NCBI GenBank assembly: GCA_019245115.1
Contig: JAFARZ010000183.1
Location: forward strand, 1-56,430
DNA: 56,430 nt
Direction of reading: 5' to 3'
Source of the DNA: Streptosporangiaceae bacterium
Lineage (GTDB): Bacteria > Actinomycetota > Actinomycetes > Streptosporangiales > Streptosporangiaceae
A program made the position numbers and the translations under genes. Of this stretch, positions 43,438 to 50,530 are shown in pieces. The first letter of the stretch is position 1, and every line of letters begins with the position of its first letter. Under the pieces are notes generated by a model. That model saw only the letters and a program-made list of their open reading frames with translations, was not told the origin of the DNA and made no database searches.

Positions 43438-43656
43438 CTACGGCAAGCGGCCGGCGTCGTCTACGTCGAACTCTCCGTCACGCACGCCGGCGACGAACGC
43501 GCGCCACTCGGCCACGGTATACCTATGCGGAGCCTTGCTCCGATCCTTGGTGTCCCGCACCAGGATCATCCCGTTAGCCTCACCGACTTCGACGCACTCG
43601 CTACCGCCGTTTGAGCTGTATGACGCCTTGCGCCACTTCAAATCTGTGTCTTCCAT
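43438..43656 (-). CDS. DUF397 protein
   Basis: 72-aa DUF397 protein, with the signature WRKASYSSNGGSECVEV and later RDTKDRS...YTVAEWRAFVAGVRDGEFD. DUF397 proteins are small partners of HTH-DUF5753 regulators in actinomycetes, a proposed toxin-antitoxin-like or signalling pair. The gene overlaps the upstream regulator by 19 nt. Confidence 0.9.
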   Translation of the reverse strand: MEDTDLKWRKASYSSNGGSECVEVGEANGMILVRDTKDRSKAPHRYTVAEWRAFVAGVRDGEFDVDDAGRLP

Positions 43657-44432
43657 GTCTCCTCCGCCGTTCGTATAAGGTCTAGCGATTCGGCACGCGG
43701 GAGGGCTGACCCGAGTATCCGTTCATATGCTCGAATTGCTTTGCTCACCAGATCAGTTGTTGTGCTCGTCACGTCTTCCAGCGCGCTGAGGCACACCGTG
43801 GTCGTGTTGTCTCGTGTTGCCATGTAGAACGCGCCCCAGAGTCCTACATTCGTACCGTCTGCGGTCACGTGCAACGCGATACGAGGGCGTTCCGCCATGC
43901 TCACCAAGTGTGCGCATTGGTCCGCCATGGTCGCTGCTGACCCGATCATCCTATGCAAGACGTGCTGGTCGATGATCACGCTGACGTATGCGCGCCCAAT
44001 GACATCCTGGCGCTCAAGGCGTGCCGAGACTAGCTCGTCTAGTTCCTGTGGGGTGTAGGACTCGACCGAGAGTACGGCACGCATATATTCCGCTGTCTGC
44101 AATGGTCCTGGCACTAGGAGCGGTGACCAGCAGCGCACGGTGTCTGCCTCGGCTTCTGCCGTCAGGTACGGCATGAACCACTCGGGTGTTCCCGAGCGTG
44201 CGCGCTGCGCCAAGTCGGTCAGCTTGTCCAGCGGCGCACCCGTCGCTCCCGCCCACGCAGCCAGTAGCGCGTCACTAGGTACCGGGTGAGCGGGATTCTC
44301 TGCCTTGCTTACCACGGGGCGAGACACGTTCAGCTTGCGCGCAAGCGCCCCGTGCGACTCATAGCCAGCATCCAAGCGGGCCTGACGGAGGATATCGGCT
44401 AGCTGTTCTCTGGGAGTTGCCACGGTGCGCAC
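43638..44432 (-). CDS. XRE-family HTH regulator with DUF5753 (Scr1-like) domain
   Basis: 264-aa regulator. The N-terminal HTH (~residues 8-60, GALARKLNVSRPVVSKAENP) is followed by a DUF5753 domain (~90-260) with YMRAVLSVESYTPQELDELV and RLERQDVIG. It is paired with the adjacent DUF397 gene. Such pairs control development or act as addiction-like modules; here it could stabilise the element. Confidence 0.9.
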   Translation of the reverse strand: MRTVATPREQLADILRQARLDAGYESHGALARKLNVSRPVVSKAENPAHPVPSDALLAAWAGATGAPLDKLTDLAQRARSGTPEWFMPYLTAEAEADTVRCWSPLLVPGPLQTAEYMRAVLSVESYTPQELDELVSARLERQDVIGRAYVSVIIDQHVLHRMIGSAATMADQCAHLVSMAERPRIALHVTADGTNVGLWGAFYMATRDNTTTVCLSALEDVTSTTTDLVSKAIRAYERILGSALPRAESLDLIRTAEETWKTQI

Positions 44433-44636
44433 CTCTCGTTACCGGGTTCGTCGCTGGTCAGGAACCGTGTAACTACTGTCTGATTATCTCCCTGGCCTGC
44501 CATGGTGACTATACGGATCACGAACCAGGCGGTAATTACCTCGTCCTCCGAGCACGGACGAGGGGTTGCGGGCACAACCCTCGGTTCGCGGTCGAGCTGC
44601 CGGACAAAGATCACGACGAAGGGAGGGGACCGACCC

Positions 44637-44987
44637 ATGCAGGCAAACGAGCCATCGCACGCGGTCATCGAATACGCACACGGCAAGGTCACCGTACCCA
44701 TACGCACCGATGACCATACGGACGCCTACCTGCTCAGCGAAGTATCCACTCCCGATCTTGAACGTAGGCGGCGCGACCTCCGTGCACAGACCGGTTTTGC
44801 CATGGGGAAACCGCTCGCACTAAAGCAGATCATGCGCCAACTGGAAGCGATAAACGCGGAAATCGACCGGCGCATCGTGCTCGCCGTCGTAGAAGGCCGG
44901 TCGTTATGCCAGTCGGTGGTAAGTGGGACATGTCACCCGAGGCACAGGCCATTGCGCTGCGGAACGCATTCCCTAATTACCATGTAA
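44637..44987 (+). CDS. Small AICE protein, unknown function
   Basis: 116-aa soluble protein. The first ~75 residues look structured (VIEYAHGKVTVPIRTDDHTD, then a charged helix PDLERRRRDLRAQTGFAMGK). The C-terminal ~30 residues overlap the next gene in another frame and look less protein-like. A GGGAGGGG site precedes ATG 44637. It diverges from the DUF5753 regulator. Confidence 0.6.
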   Translation: MQANEPSHAVIEYAHGKVTVPIRTDDHTDAYLLSEVSTPDLERRRRDLRAQTGFAMGKPLALKQIMRQLEAINAEIDRRIVLAVVEGRSLCQSVVSGTCHPRHRPLRCGTHSLITM

Positions 44988-45166
44988 CGCTCACTGAGTG
45001 GCCGTCCATCACCACGTGGCCAGAGGCCAGACCACGCTTCGAACTGGTCACCGTAGATGACAGCAATCCGTGGTGCCTGATCTCATCCGATGCGCGGGAA
45101 ATCTGGAACGAACTGAAAGGAGCGGGAAAATGCCTAACTTGTCAGACCTTAGCACCGATGAACTAG
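44906..45166 (+). CDS. Small AICE protein, unknown function
   Basis: 86-aa soluble protein. MSPEAQAIALRNAFPNYHVT and EIWNELKGAGKCLTCQ are its most ordered parts, with several Trp residues in the middle. GAAGG lies 9 nt before ATG 44906; ATG 44930 is an alternative. It overlaps both neighbouring small genes, consistent with a tightly packed operon. Confidence 0.58.
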   Translation: MPVGGKWDMSPEAQAIALRNAFPNYHVTLTEWPSITTWPEARPRFELVTVDDSNPWCLISSDAREIWNELKGAGKCLTCQTLAPMN

Positions 45167-45375
45167 GCACCGCTGAGGCCGCGTGCGAGGTTCTGTTCGA
45201 CCTGCACCAGCGCCACGAAATCCTTGATGGTGAGCTGTCGGTCAAACTCGACACGCTGCTCAACGACATCCGGATGACACAGGAAGATCAGCAGAAGAAG
45301 CGGCGGCAGCGGGTAGCGGACACTGCGAAGCGTACCGCGAACCCGAACGAGAACGAGAACGAGATACGGCAGTAA
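45130..45375 (+). CDS. Small helical AICE protein (paralogue 1)
   Basis: 81-aa, mostly helical protein: LSDLSTDELGTAEAACEVLF then LHQRHEILDGELSVKLDTLL, and a Lys/Arg-rich tail with repeated NEN. AAAGGAGCGGG precedes ATG 45130. The core is clearly similar to the protein at 45706-45981, so the pair arose by duplication around the excisionase-like gene. Confidence 0.68.
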   Translation: MPNLSDLSTDELGTAEAACEVLFDLHQRHEILDGELSVKLDTLLNDIRMTQEDQQKKRRQRVADTAKRTANPNENENEIRQ

Positions 45376-45388
45376 AAGGACGAAACTA

Positions 45389-45589
45389 ATGAAGGTCATA
45401 GAGCCCAATGCAGAGAGCAGGCTACTCACGCCTGCCGAGGTTGCCGCCATGTTCCGCGTTGATCCGAAGACCGTAACGCGGTGGGCGAAGGCCGGGAAGC
45501 TGACCAGTATCCGCACGCTCGGGGGTCACCGCAGGTATGCCGGGAATGAGGTCGATGCGCTGATCCGCGAATCGCAGTCAGGCAACTAG
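45389..45589 (+). CDS. BldC/excisionase-like MerR-type HTH protein
   Basis: 66-aa DNA-binding protein with a single winged HTH: LLTPAEVAAMFRVDPKTVTR followed by WAKAGKLTSIRTLGGHRRY. The length and fold match BldC and AICE/plasmid Xis proteins. Within a serine-integrase element it could be the recombination directionality factor or a small transcription factor. It is in the small-gene operon, 13 nt after the previous stop. Confidence 0.88.
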   Translation: MKVIEPNAESRLLTPAEVAAMFRVDPKTVTRWAKAGKLTSIRTLGGHRRYAGNEVDALIRESQSGN

Positions 45590-45604
45590 TAAGGAGGTAC
45601 CCGC

Positions 45605-45709
45605 ATGTCCATGCCCCCCGGTCCCGAGACCGACGACGACAACGAGCCCGAACCGGAACCCATCCACAGCGACGATGACGATTGCCAGCCCTGGGATGGG
45701 TCCAGGTGA
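45605..45709 (+). CDS. 34-aa acidic mini-protein
   Basis: Very small, strongly acidic product (DDDNEPEPEPIHSDDDDC) with a perfect AAGGAGG ribosome binding site 7 nt before ATG 45605. Its stop overlaps the next GTG start (GTGA). The strong site and coupling argue it is translated, perhaps mainly to couple the downstream gene. Confidence 0.55.
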   Translation: MSMPPGPETDDDNEPEPEPIHSDDDDCQPWDGSR

Positions 45710-45981
45710 GTCTCGGGGATCTGTCACAGGAGGAACTGGTCCGCGCTGAGGCGTCGGCGGATCGGCTGCTTGCGCTGCATGAACGGCTTGAGATCCTCGA
45801 CCGTGAGCTGGCGGTGAAGCTGAGCGCGTTCCTGGCCGGCGTGCACGCGCTGGAAGACCGCCGCCAGAACGAATGTGACGCCGGTTCCGCGTTGCCGCCT
45901 CATGGTCCCGATCCGTCCGCGCGACCGGGCACCGGCAGCGGGGACCAGCCCCCCGCCGCGTTACGTCATCGGAGGGGATGA
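45706..45981 (+). CDS. Small helical AICE protein (paralogue 2)
   Basis: 91-aa protein whose first 55 residues (LGDLSQEELVRAEASADRLL, HERLEILDRELAVKLSAFLA) match the protein at 45130 across the same helices; the tail is Pro/Gly-rich. GTG 45706 overlaps the upstream stop and aligns with the paralogue's start; an in-frame TTG at 45682 is less likely. Confidence 0.66.
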   Translation: MSLGDLSQEELVRAEASADRLLALHERLEILDRELAVKLSAFLAGVHALEDRRQNECDAGSALPPHGPDPSARPGTGSGDQPPAALRHRRG

Positions 45982-46128
45982 CGAAGCGGAGGGACGGCAA
46001 CCCTGGCATCTGATGTACCCGCATGGGCCACCGCCCGGGGAAACGGTGCCAGGGTTGCCTCATGTGCGCGGGCGAAAGTAACCGGTGGCACCGTTGGGGC
46101 GTTCCCCTATGCTGGCTGGGCGTGAATG

Positions 46129-46383
46129 TCAGGGGGGTAGCGGGTCGCTGACGTAGGTGCCCCGGCCGTGCACGGTCACGATGAGGCCACGCTCACGCAG
46201 AAGCGCTGTCATGCGCCGGATCGTGTCGTAGGACACGCCTAGATTGCTGGCTAGCTCGCGTTCTGGCGTAAGTCGTGAGCCTGGTGCTAGCTCGCCGGAT
46301 CTGATGAGTGCGGTCAGGTAGTCGGCTGCGCGCACGTAGACGGGGGTGGGGCTGTCGGCCGTGAAGTCGGGCATGTCGGGCAC
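46129..46383 (-). CDS. Second short GntR-family regulator
   Basis: 84-aa GntR winged helix without effector domain: YLTALIRSGELAPGSRLTPE, NLGVSYDTIRRMTALLRERG and VTVHGRGTYVSD. It resembles the regulator at 42925-43203 in the wing and is probably a paralogue. It diverges from the small gene at 46494; the 110-nt gap holds TGCTTGCC/AAGCTAGGCA-like sequences that may be its operator. Confidence 0.8.
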   Translation of the reverse strand: MPDMPDFTADSPTPVYVRAADYLTALIRSGELAPGSRLTPERELASNLGVSYDTIRRMTALLRERGLIVTVHGRGTYVSDPLPP

Positions 46384-46493
46384 GGGGGTTCATGGTAGAG
46401 CCTGGCTAACCTGCGTGGATGCTTGCCAAGCTAGGCAGAGCTATGTCAAGCTTGATCGTAACGGAATGCTCATAGGTTAGGACTTAGCGCGAC

Positions 46494-46658
46494 ATGCCCA
46501 TGGATCTCATGACCGCTGGTGAGCTTCAGCGGGTGCAGAACATCACAGAGGAACTGCTGAACCTGGACATCCTCACCGAGGACGAGCGCACGTGCTTGCA
46601 AGGGCTTGACCAGCGCATGGATCAAGCGGTCAAAGAGCGGCTACTCAGGTTTATCTGA
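46494..46658 (+). CDS. 54-aa helical AICE protein
   Basis: Small protein, MTAGELQRVQNITEELLNLD then DERTCLQGLDQRMDQAVKER. The pattern (an ELxxxxxxxxxLL helix, then a second amphipathic helix) recalls the 45130/45706 pair, so it may be a distant third member. ATG 46494 is used; two further in-frame ATGs lie within 15 nt. It diverges from the GntR gene. Confidence 0.55.
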   Translation: MPMDLMTAGELQRVQNITEELLNLDILTEDERTCLQGLDQRMDQAVKERLLRFI

Positions 46659-47132
46659 TCAGAGCTCCCGCTTGCCTTGCGTTGCTCGTCAAGTGACCGT
46701 GTTCGGGCAGGGCAAGCGGGGTGGAGGGTTCCCTAGCCCGATTCCGGGTTTTGCGTGACAACGTGCGGCAGCACGCAAGACACCGCTTCTCCAGTCGGGC
46801 TAGGGACATACTCCCAACAGCGAGCAACCGACGCAACCAGAATCAGCCCCTGATGCGGCTCGCGGGAGGGAGAGGGGGGCGGTCCCGGTGTCCGTATAGA
46901 GCCTGGCACCGGGGCTGTTTCCCCCGAAACGGCAACCCCCCGGGTCTACGACACTTCAGTGCCGCGAGACCCGAGGGGTTGTCCCACGCGACGAGCGTCT
47001 GGTGTATCCCCCATCTCTTACGCGGCATTTTTGCCATTGGCTCCTGCCCTGTTACGGCAGCTGTAGTTCGTTTTGATCGTGGGATTGCAAGTGCGCCCCG
47101 CCGCACCTCAAGTTCGCAATCTGCCACCGGGA
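46659..47132. other. Highly structured non-coding region, candidate origin or oriT/clt locus
   Basis: No gene is supported, but there are many strong inverted repeats. A 12-bp perfect pair TCCCTAGCCCGA (46730-46741) and 46795-46806 encloses TTGCGTG/CACGCAA (46751-46757, 46772-46778) and CGTGC-GGCA-GCACG (46762-46775). CCGCTTGCC near 46668 pairs with GGCAAGCGG near 46711. Further stems are CCCGGTG/CACCGGG (about 46887-46915) and CGGGTCT/AGACCCG (about 46943-46975). In an element without an obvious rep gene this is the best place for a replication or transfer origin, or a structured RNA. Confidence 0.55.
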
Positions 47133-47171
47133 GTCCGTGGGGTGCGGCTATGACAGCCGTACCCCACGGAC
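47133..47171 (-). terminator. Strong hairpin terminator after the PG-binding-like gene
   Basis: GTCCGTGGGGT (47133-47143) pairs perfectly with 47161-47171. The stem continues through a G-T wobble into CGGCT/AGCCG with a 5-nt loop, 17 pairs in all. It begins 7 nt after the stop of the minus-strand gene at 47178. Confidence 0.75.
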
Positions 47172-47177
47172 GACGTA

Positions 47178-47657
47178 TCAGCTTCCCGCGATGCCGTCGC
47201 ACTCGTCGGCGGGAAAGCCGGAGAGCTGGTATTGGAACGGGCCGCCTTCATTGCCGCCTATGATCGTCTGCGGTCCGTAGTCGCCGGTCACCGGCACGCC
47301 CTCTGCGCCTTGGACGATCTCGACTGCCTTCGTGGTGTCCGGCCCGTACTCGCCATCGACTGCGAGCTGGAAATGGTAGCGGATGCCGTAGCAGTTATTC
47401 AGGTCTATCTGCAGCCGCTCCACCGGCACCAGCCCGGCAACGTTGCTGGGTAGGAGGTCGCAACCCCACTTGCTGGGGGTAGCGTTACCGACGGTCGGGA
47501 CGCGGACCTGGACGCCGACGCCGCTGGCTGTAACGAGGCTCGTGCCGCCACAAATGGGTACGCTGGCCGACGCGGCTGACGCCGACGTCGGCAGGAACGC
47601 GGTCGCGGTAGCGACGGCTACCGCTGTCACGGCCAAGAATGGGCGGATTAGTGTCAC
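47178..47657 (-). CDS. Secreted peptidoglycan-binding-like protein
   Basis: 159-aa exported protein. The signal peptide (~1-29) ends SASAAS. The C-terminal half contains a PG_binding_1-like pattern, FQLAVDGEYGPDTTKAVEIV then GVPVTGDYGPQT, and four cysteines (two likely disulfides) are spread through the mature part. On a conjugative element it may bind the wall at the transfer zone or serve the host. GTG 47657 has a GGGAGA site. Confidence 0.75.
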   Translation of the reverse strand: MTLIRPFLAVTAVAVATATAFLPTSASAASASVPICGGTSLVTASGVGVQVRVPTVGNATPSKWGCDLLPSNVAGLVPVERLQIDLNNCYGIRYHFQLAVDGEYGPDTTKAVEIVQGAEGVPVTGDYGPQTIIGGNEGGPFQYQLSGFPADECDGIAGS

Positions 47658-47972
47658 GGCTGATGATCTCCCATCTTACGGTGGTGCTCGGCTACATTTG
47701 CCTGGCCATTCACCAACATCGCGCAAAGTAATTAATCCGCTATTGATTCGGTATTGATTACATCCGACGACGGAAGTTAATGACCGTGGGGTTGTTGGCA
47801 GGGACACGGCAAAATCGCGTTCATGCAACCTGAAGCAGCGTTAGCGTTCGCTGCGGATCGCGGGGCATGGTGACGGTTGGCCGCAGCGATGTTGGCGTGG
47901 CCGTCCAGGCGCAGGATGCTAATGGCCAGGCTGCGGAGCGTTGCCATGACCGGGGGAGCATTACCGTCCTGA
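47658..47972. other. Intergenic region, no gene seen
   Basis: Lies between two minus-strand genes and should hold the promoter of the secreted-protein gene. It contains a locally AT-rich patch (about 47700-47765, with repeated TATTGATT) and no open frame of note. Confidence 0.5.
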
Positions 47973-48788
47973 CTAGGGATTTGTCTTCTGGTAGGTCCTG
48001 TTAGGGCCTTGGGCTATGCGTTTGCTTCTTGGGGGTCCTGTAATAATTCTGGAACTCACGTGGAAAAACAGTATTAGGCTTAGCGCAGTTACCCACTGGC
48101 GATGAAATAGATTAATAGCAGCCAATGCGGGAGGTATCGTGCAGAAAGAATCGGCAGCCTTTGCGCGTATCAGGTACATTCCACTATGCATGCCGCCACG
48201 TGCTCTCATAAGTTCAAGTGATGACCGATAAGTCAGCACACTTTCATATGCGCAGAGCGCGAAGCCGATTAAAGCTCCCAAAGTGACGTACGTGCCGAGT
48301 GTATTTATGATGGTGACTTCGTCCGGAACCGAACCCCATGATAGCGAAAGCAAGCCAACGAGAGTTGCCCAAAGTGAAAAAAGGCCAATACGGGAAAGCG
48401 CTACGGCAATCAGGTTATCAACGGCCTTATCGTCGCGGAATTTCTCACCAAGGCTCATCGCCCGAATCTGAGCGGCCAGGAGCGCCCTAGCGAATAGCCA
48501 TGTGCTGATGACGCCTACCAGTAGGGTTGCCCTTGACAGCCACCGCGGACCCCCAGGATTGACAAAAGGGTGGATCAATTGCTGATCATCCAGTAGGACG
48601 AAGCTAATCATTGCGAAAATAACAATATAGGGCATCGGTCGTCGATGGAACCTCCGATGCGTTGGGCTGCTATCTGGCGAGTCTGGAACTTTCGGCCGTT
48701 TTGTCTTCTCTGATTGAGAAGCCCGAGAAAAATTCTGACCGTTAGATTTCGATCGGTTTCTGCTAGACCGACTCTTTGACCTACTCAT
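47973..48788 (-). CDS. Multi-TM membrane protein of lower G+C, AICE cargo
   Basis: 271-aa protein. The N-terminal ~50 residues are Ser/Arg/Lys-rich (SRSKSRSSRNRSKSNGQNF). Then come about five hydrophobic segments (near 52-68, 83-105, 130-150, 160-180 and 215-240) and a basic tail. No family is recognised. G+C and codon use are visibly lower than in neighbouring genes, pointing to separate acquisition. It sits next to the right end of the element, a common cargo position. Confidence 0.68.
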   Translation of the reverse strand: MSRSKSRSSRNRSKSNGQNFSRASQSEKTKRPKVPDSPDSSPTHRRFHRRPMPYIVIFAMISFVLLDDQQLIHPFVNPGGPRWLSRATLLVGVISTWLFARALLAAQIRAMSLGEKFRDDKAVDNLIAVALSRIGLFSLWATLVGLLSLSWGSVPDEVTIINTLGTYVTLGALIGFALCAYESVLTYRSSLELMRARGGMHSGMYLIRAKAADSFCTIPPALAAINLFHRQWVTALSLILFFHVSSRIITGPPRSKRIAQGPNRTYQKTNP

Positions 48789-49168
48789 TGGAACCTAACA
48801 TTTCCCGCTGCTGCAAGCCGACGCACAAACGCTTCTCTTTGGGAAGCTGTAAAATATAAGTAGCGACTACGACTTGCCCATAATGACCTTACGGTCACAG
48901 ATTACACCGTAGAGGCCCTTCGGGTTGGCTTGTCGAGTGGATCGAGCGGCAGATGGGATGATTTATAGGTGGCGTGCGGGGCAGAGTCGGGGTTGACCAG
49001 CAGTTCAGAGGCTCACTAGCGCTCCCCCGAGATCCGTGGTTCAAGACAAGCAGCCGCCCTCCAATGCTCCGATTAAACAACCCGTCAAGGTCCAACCGGT
49101 TGTAGCGACAGACGCAACTGACTAGACGGCACCTAGCCTGCACGCTAGCCTATGTTTAGAGGAAGCAT
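48789..49168. other. Right end of the AICE, non-coding
   Basis: No supported gene. G+C is moderate and stop codons are frequent in all frames. The last bases, GGAAGCAT just before the core, mirror TGCTTCC at the left end and form one arm of attP. Confidence 0.55.
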
Positions 49169-49174
49169 CCGCCC
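49169..49174. other. Right attachment site core (attR)
   Basis: CCGCCC is shared with 34880-34885. To its right lies methyltransferase coding sequence (minus strand TACGACTACTGGCTG), to its left the element end. Confidence 0.85.
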
Positions 49175-49269
49175 AGCCAGTAGTCGTAGATCCGGGCCTG
49201 ATGCGCGACGGTTGGATCGAAACGGACAGCCTTGCCGACGTCGGCGTCATCTGCCCCGTTTCGCCTCAC
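49169..49269 (-). pseudogene. 5' part of the split SAV2177-family methyltransferase gene
   Basis: From GTG 49269 it encodes the family N-terminus, including VRFDPTVAHQARIYDYWLGG, and then runs into the element, adding only Cys-Phe-Leu before a TAA stop. Fused at the 6-bp core to 34159-34879 it restores LGGKDNFAADR and a gene of exactly 822 nt (273 aa). The GTG start lacks a clear ribosome binding site. After integration this piece can only yield a short peptide. Confidence 0.88.
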
Positions 49270-49339
49270 ATCACACAGCGTACCCAACAGCGGGTTTCGG
49301 GGGCATTGATGCGTTGACCGACGGCATCCGGGTAACTAG

Positions 49340-50530
49340 ATGCCCGTGGCGAGACAGTCGAGGTTGCGGCGCAGCAACGTTACCGGGCCCGGCATCAGCA
49401 GGATCCGGGTCGGCCGGGGGTTCCGGTATCTGGGTCCGGACGGCGAGCCGCCTACCGCCGGGGACCTGGCCCGGATCAAGGCTCTCGTGATACCGCCGGC
49501 CTGGCGGGATGTGTGGATCTGCCCGTGGCCGCACGGCCACATCCAGGCCGTGGGGGTGGACGCGGCGGGCCGCAAGCAGTACTTGTACCACGCGCGATGG
49601 CGCGAGAAGCGCGACAAGGAGAAGCACGATCACGTGCTCGATTTCGCCGCCAAGCTGCCCGACGTGCGGAAGATTGTCCTGGCCGAGCTGGACACCACCG
49701 TCCGCGGCCGCCAGGCGCTGCGCAGGCAGCGGGTTCTCGCCGCCGCCGTACGCCTGCTCGACCTGGGTTTCTTCCGGGTCGGCGGCGAGCAGTACGCCGA
49801 GGAGCATGGCACGTTCGGGCTCGCTACGCTGCGCCGCGAACACGTCAGCTTCGCCCGCGGCGAACTCACCTTCTGCTATCCGGCGAAGGGCGGTTATGAG
49901 CGCGTCCAGGCCATCGCCGACCCGCAGGTGATCCGCGTTATCCGGTCGCTGCGCTCCCGCCAGGACGACGATGACAGTTTGCTCGCCTACTGGCGCGACG
50001 GCGCCTGGCAGCGGGTGCACAGCTCGGACATCAACCTGTACCTGAAGGAGCTGACCGATCTGGACGTCAGCGCCAAGGATTTCCGCACCTGGCACGCCAC
50101 CGTTCTGGCCGCGGTCGGCCTCGCGGTGTCCCCGGTGGCCCGCCGGTCGCCGAGCAGCCGCAAGCGCGCCGTGGCGCGGGTGGTCAGGGAGGTCGCCGAT
50201 TACCTCGGCAACACCCCGGCGGTGTGCCGCTCGTCCTATATCGATCCGCGCGTCATCGAGCGCTACGACCGCGGCGACACGATCGCCGCCGACCTCGACC
50301 GTCTCGGCGAAGCCGCCCCGGGTTCCCTCGCCACCCACGGCGCCGTCGAAGAAGCCGTCCTCCGCCTCCTGCGCTCTTTACCCTCCGCGCCAAGGCCTCG
50401 CTGCGCTCGGCCGGCTTGGGGCCACGGCGGGAACCGACGCCCCTCCGGGACGTCGACCGCCGCGGCGCTCACTTCCGCTCGCTCTTTACCCTCCGCGTCC
50501 CTCAGAGCCTGCTTGAGAACTCGATTCTGA
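49340..50530 (+). CDS. DNA topoisomerase IB
   Basis: 396-aa type IB topoisomerase, poxvirus-like bacterial form, relaxing supercoils through a 3'-phosphotyrosine. The N-terminal domain has GFRYLGPDGEPPTAGDLARI and IPPAWRDVWICP. The catalytic domain has RVGGEQYAEEHGTFGLATL, the Lys strand, KDFRTWHATVLAA (Arg/His) and the nucleophile Tyr in CRSSYIDPRVIE. After ~residue 345 the sequence becomes Pro/Ser/Arg-rich and unlike the family, with direct repeats, so the last ~50 residues may be a repeat-derived extension or frameshifted tail. Confidence 0.92.
   Translation: MPVARQSRLRRSNVTGPGISRIRVGRGFRYLGPDGEPPTAGDLARIKALVIPPAWRDVWICPWPHGHIQAVGVDAAGRKQYLYHARWREKRDKEKHDHVLDFAAKLPDVRKIVLAELDTTVRGRQALRRQRVLAAAVRLLDLGFFRVGGEQYAEEHGTFGLATLRREHVSFARGELTFCYPAKGGYERVQAIADPQVIRVIRSLRSRQDDDDSLLAYWRDGAWQRVHSSDINLYLKELTDLDVSAKDFRTWHATVLAAVGLAVSPVARRSPSSRKRAVARVVREVADYLGNTPAVCRSSYIDPRVIERYDRGDTIAADLDRLGEAAPGSLATHGAVEEAVLRLLRSLPSAPRPRCARPAWGHGGNRRPSGTSTAAALTSARSLPSASLRACLRTRF

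Larger units (their letters stand above)
34880..49174. mobile_element. Actinomycete integrative and conjugative element (AICE), ~14.3 kb
   Basis: Bounded by CCGCCC at 34880-34885 and 49169-49174. The flanks belong to the two halves of one methyltransferase gene, which rejoin in frame. The content is AICE-like: serine integrase at the left end, FtsK/Tra-type translocase with small spread-like membrane proteins, two short GntR regulators, an excisionase-like protein, a DUF5753/DUF397 pair and a STAND NTPase. No replication initiator is recognised. AICEs move as double-stranded DNA through a single TraB-type pump, so no type IV secretion genes are expected. Confidence 0.9.

Noticed and set aside
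43677..43686. GGTCTAGCGA as a third GntR operator
   Set aside because: It lies inside the 3' coding region of the DUF5753 regulator, far from a promoter, and is probably chance.
48789..49168. tRNA gene as the AICE integration target
   Set aside because: No cloverleaf or tRNA-like 3' end is visible at either junction. The target is clearly the methyltransferase coding sequence.
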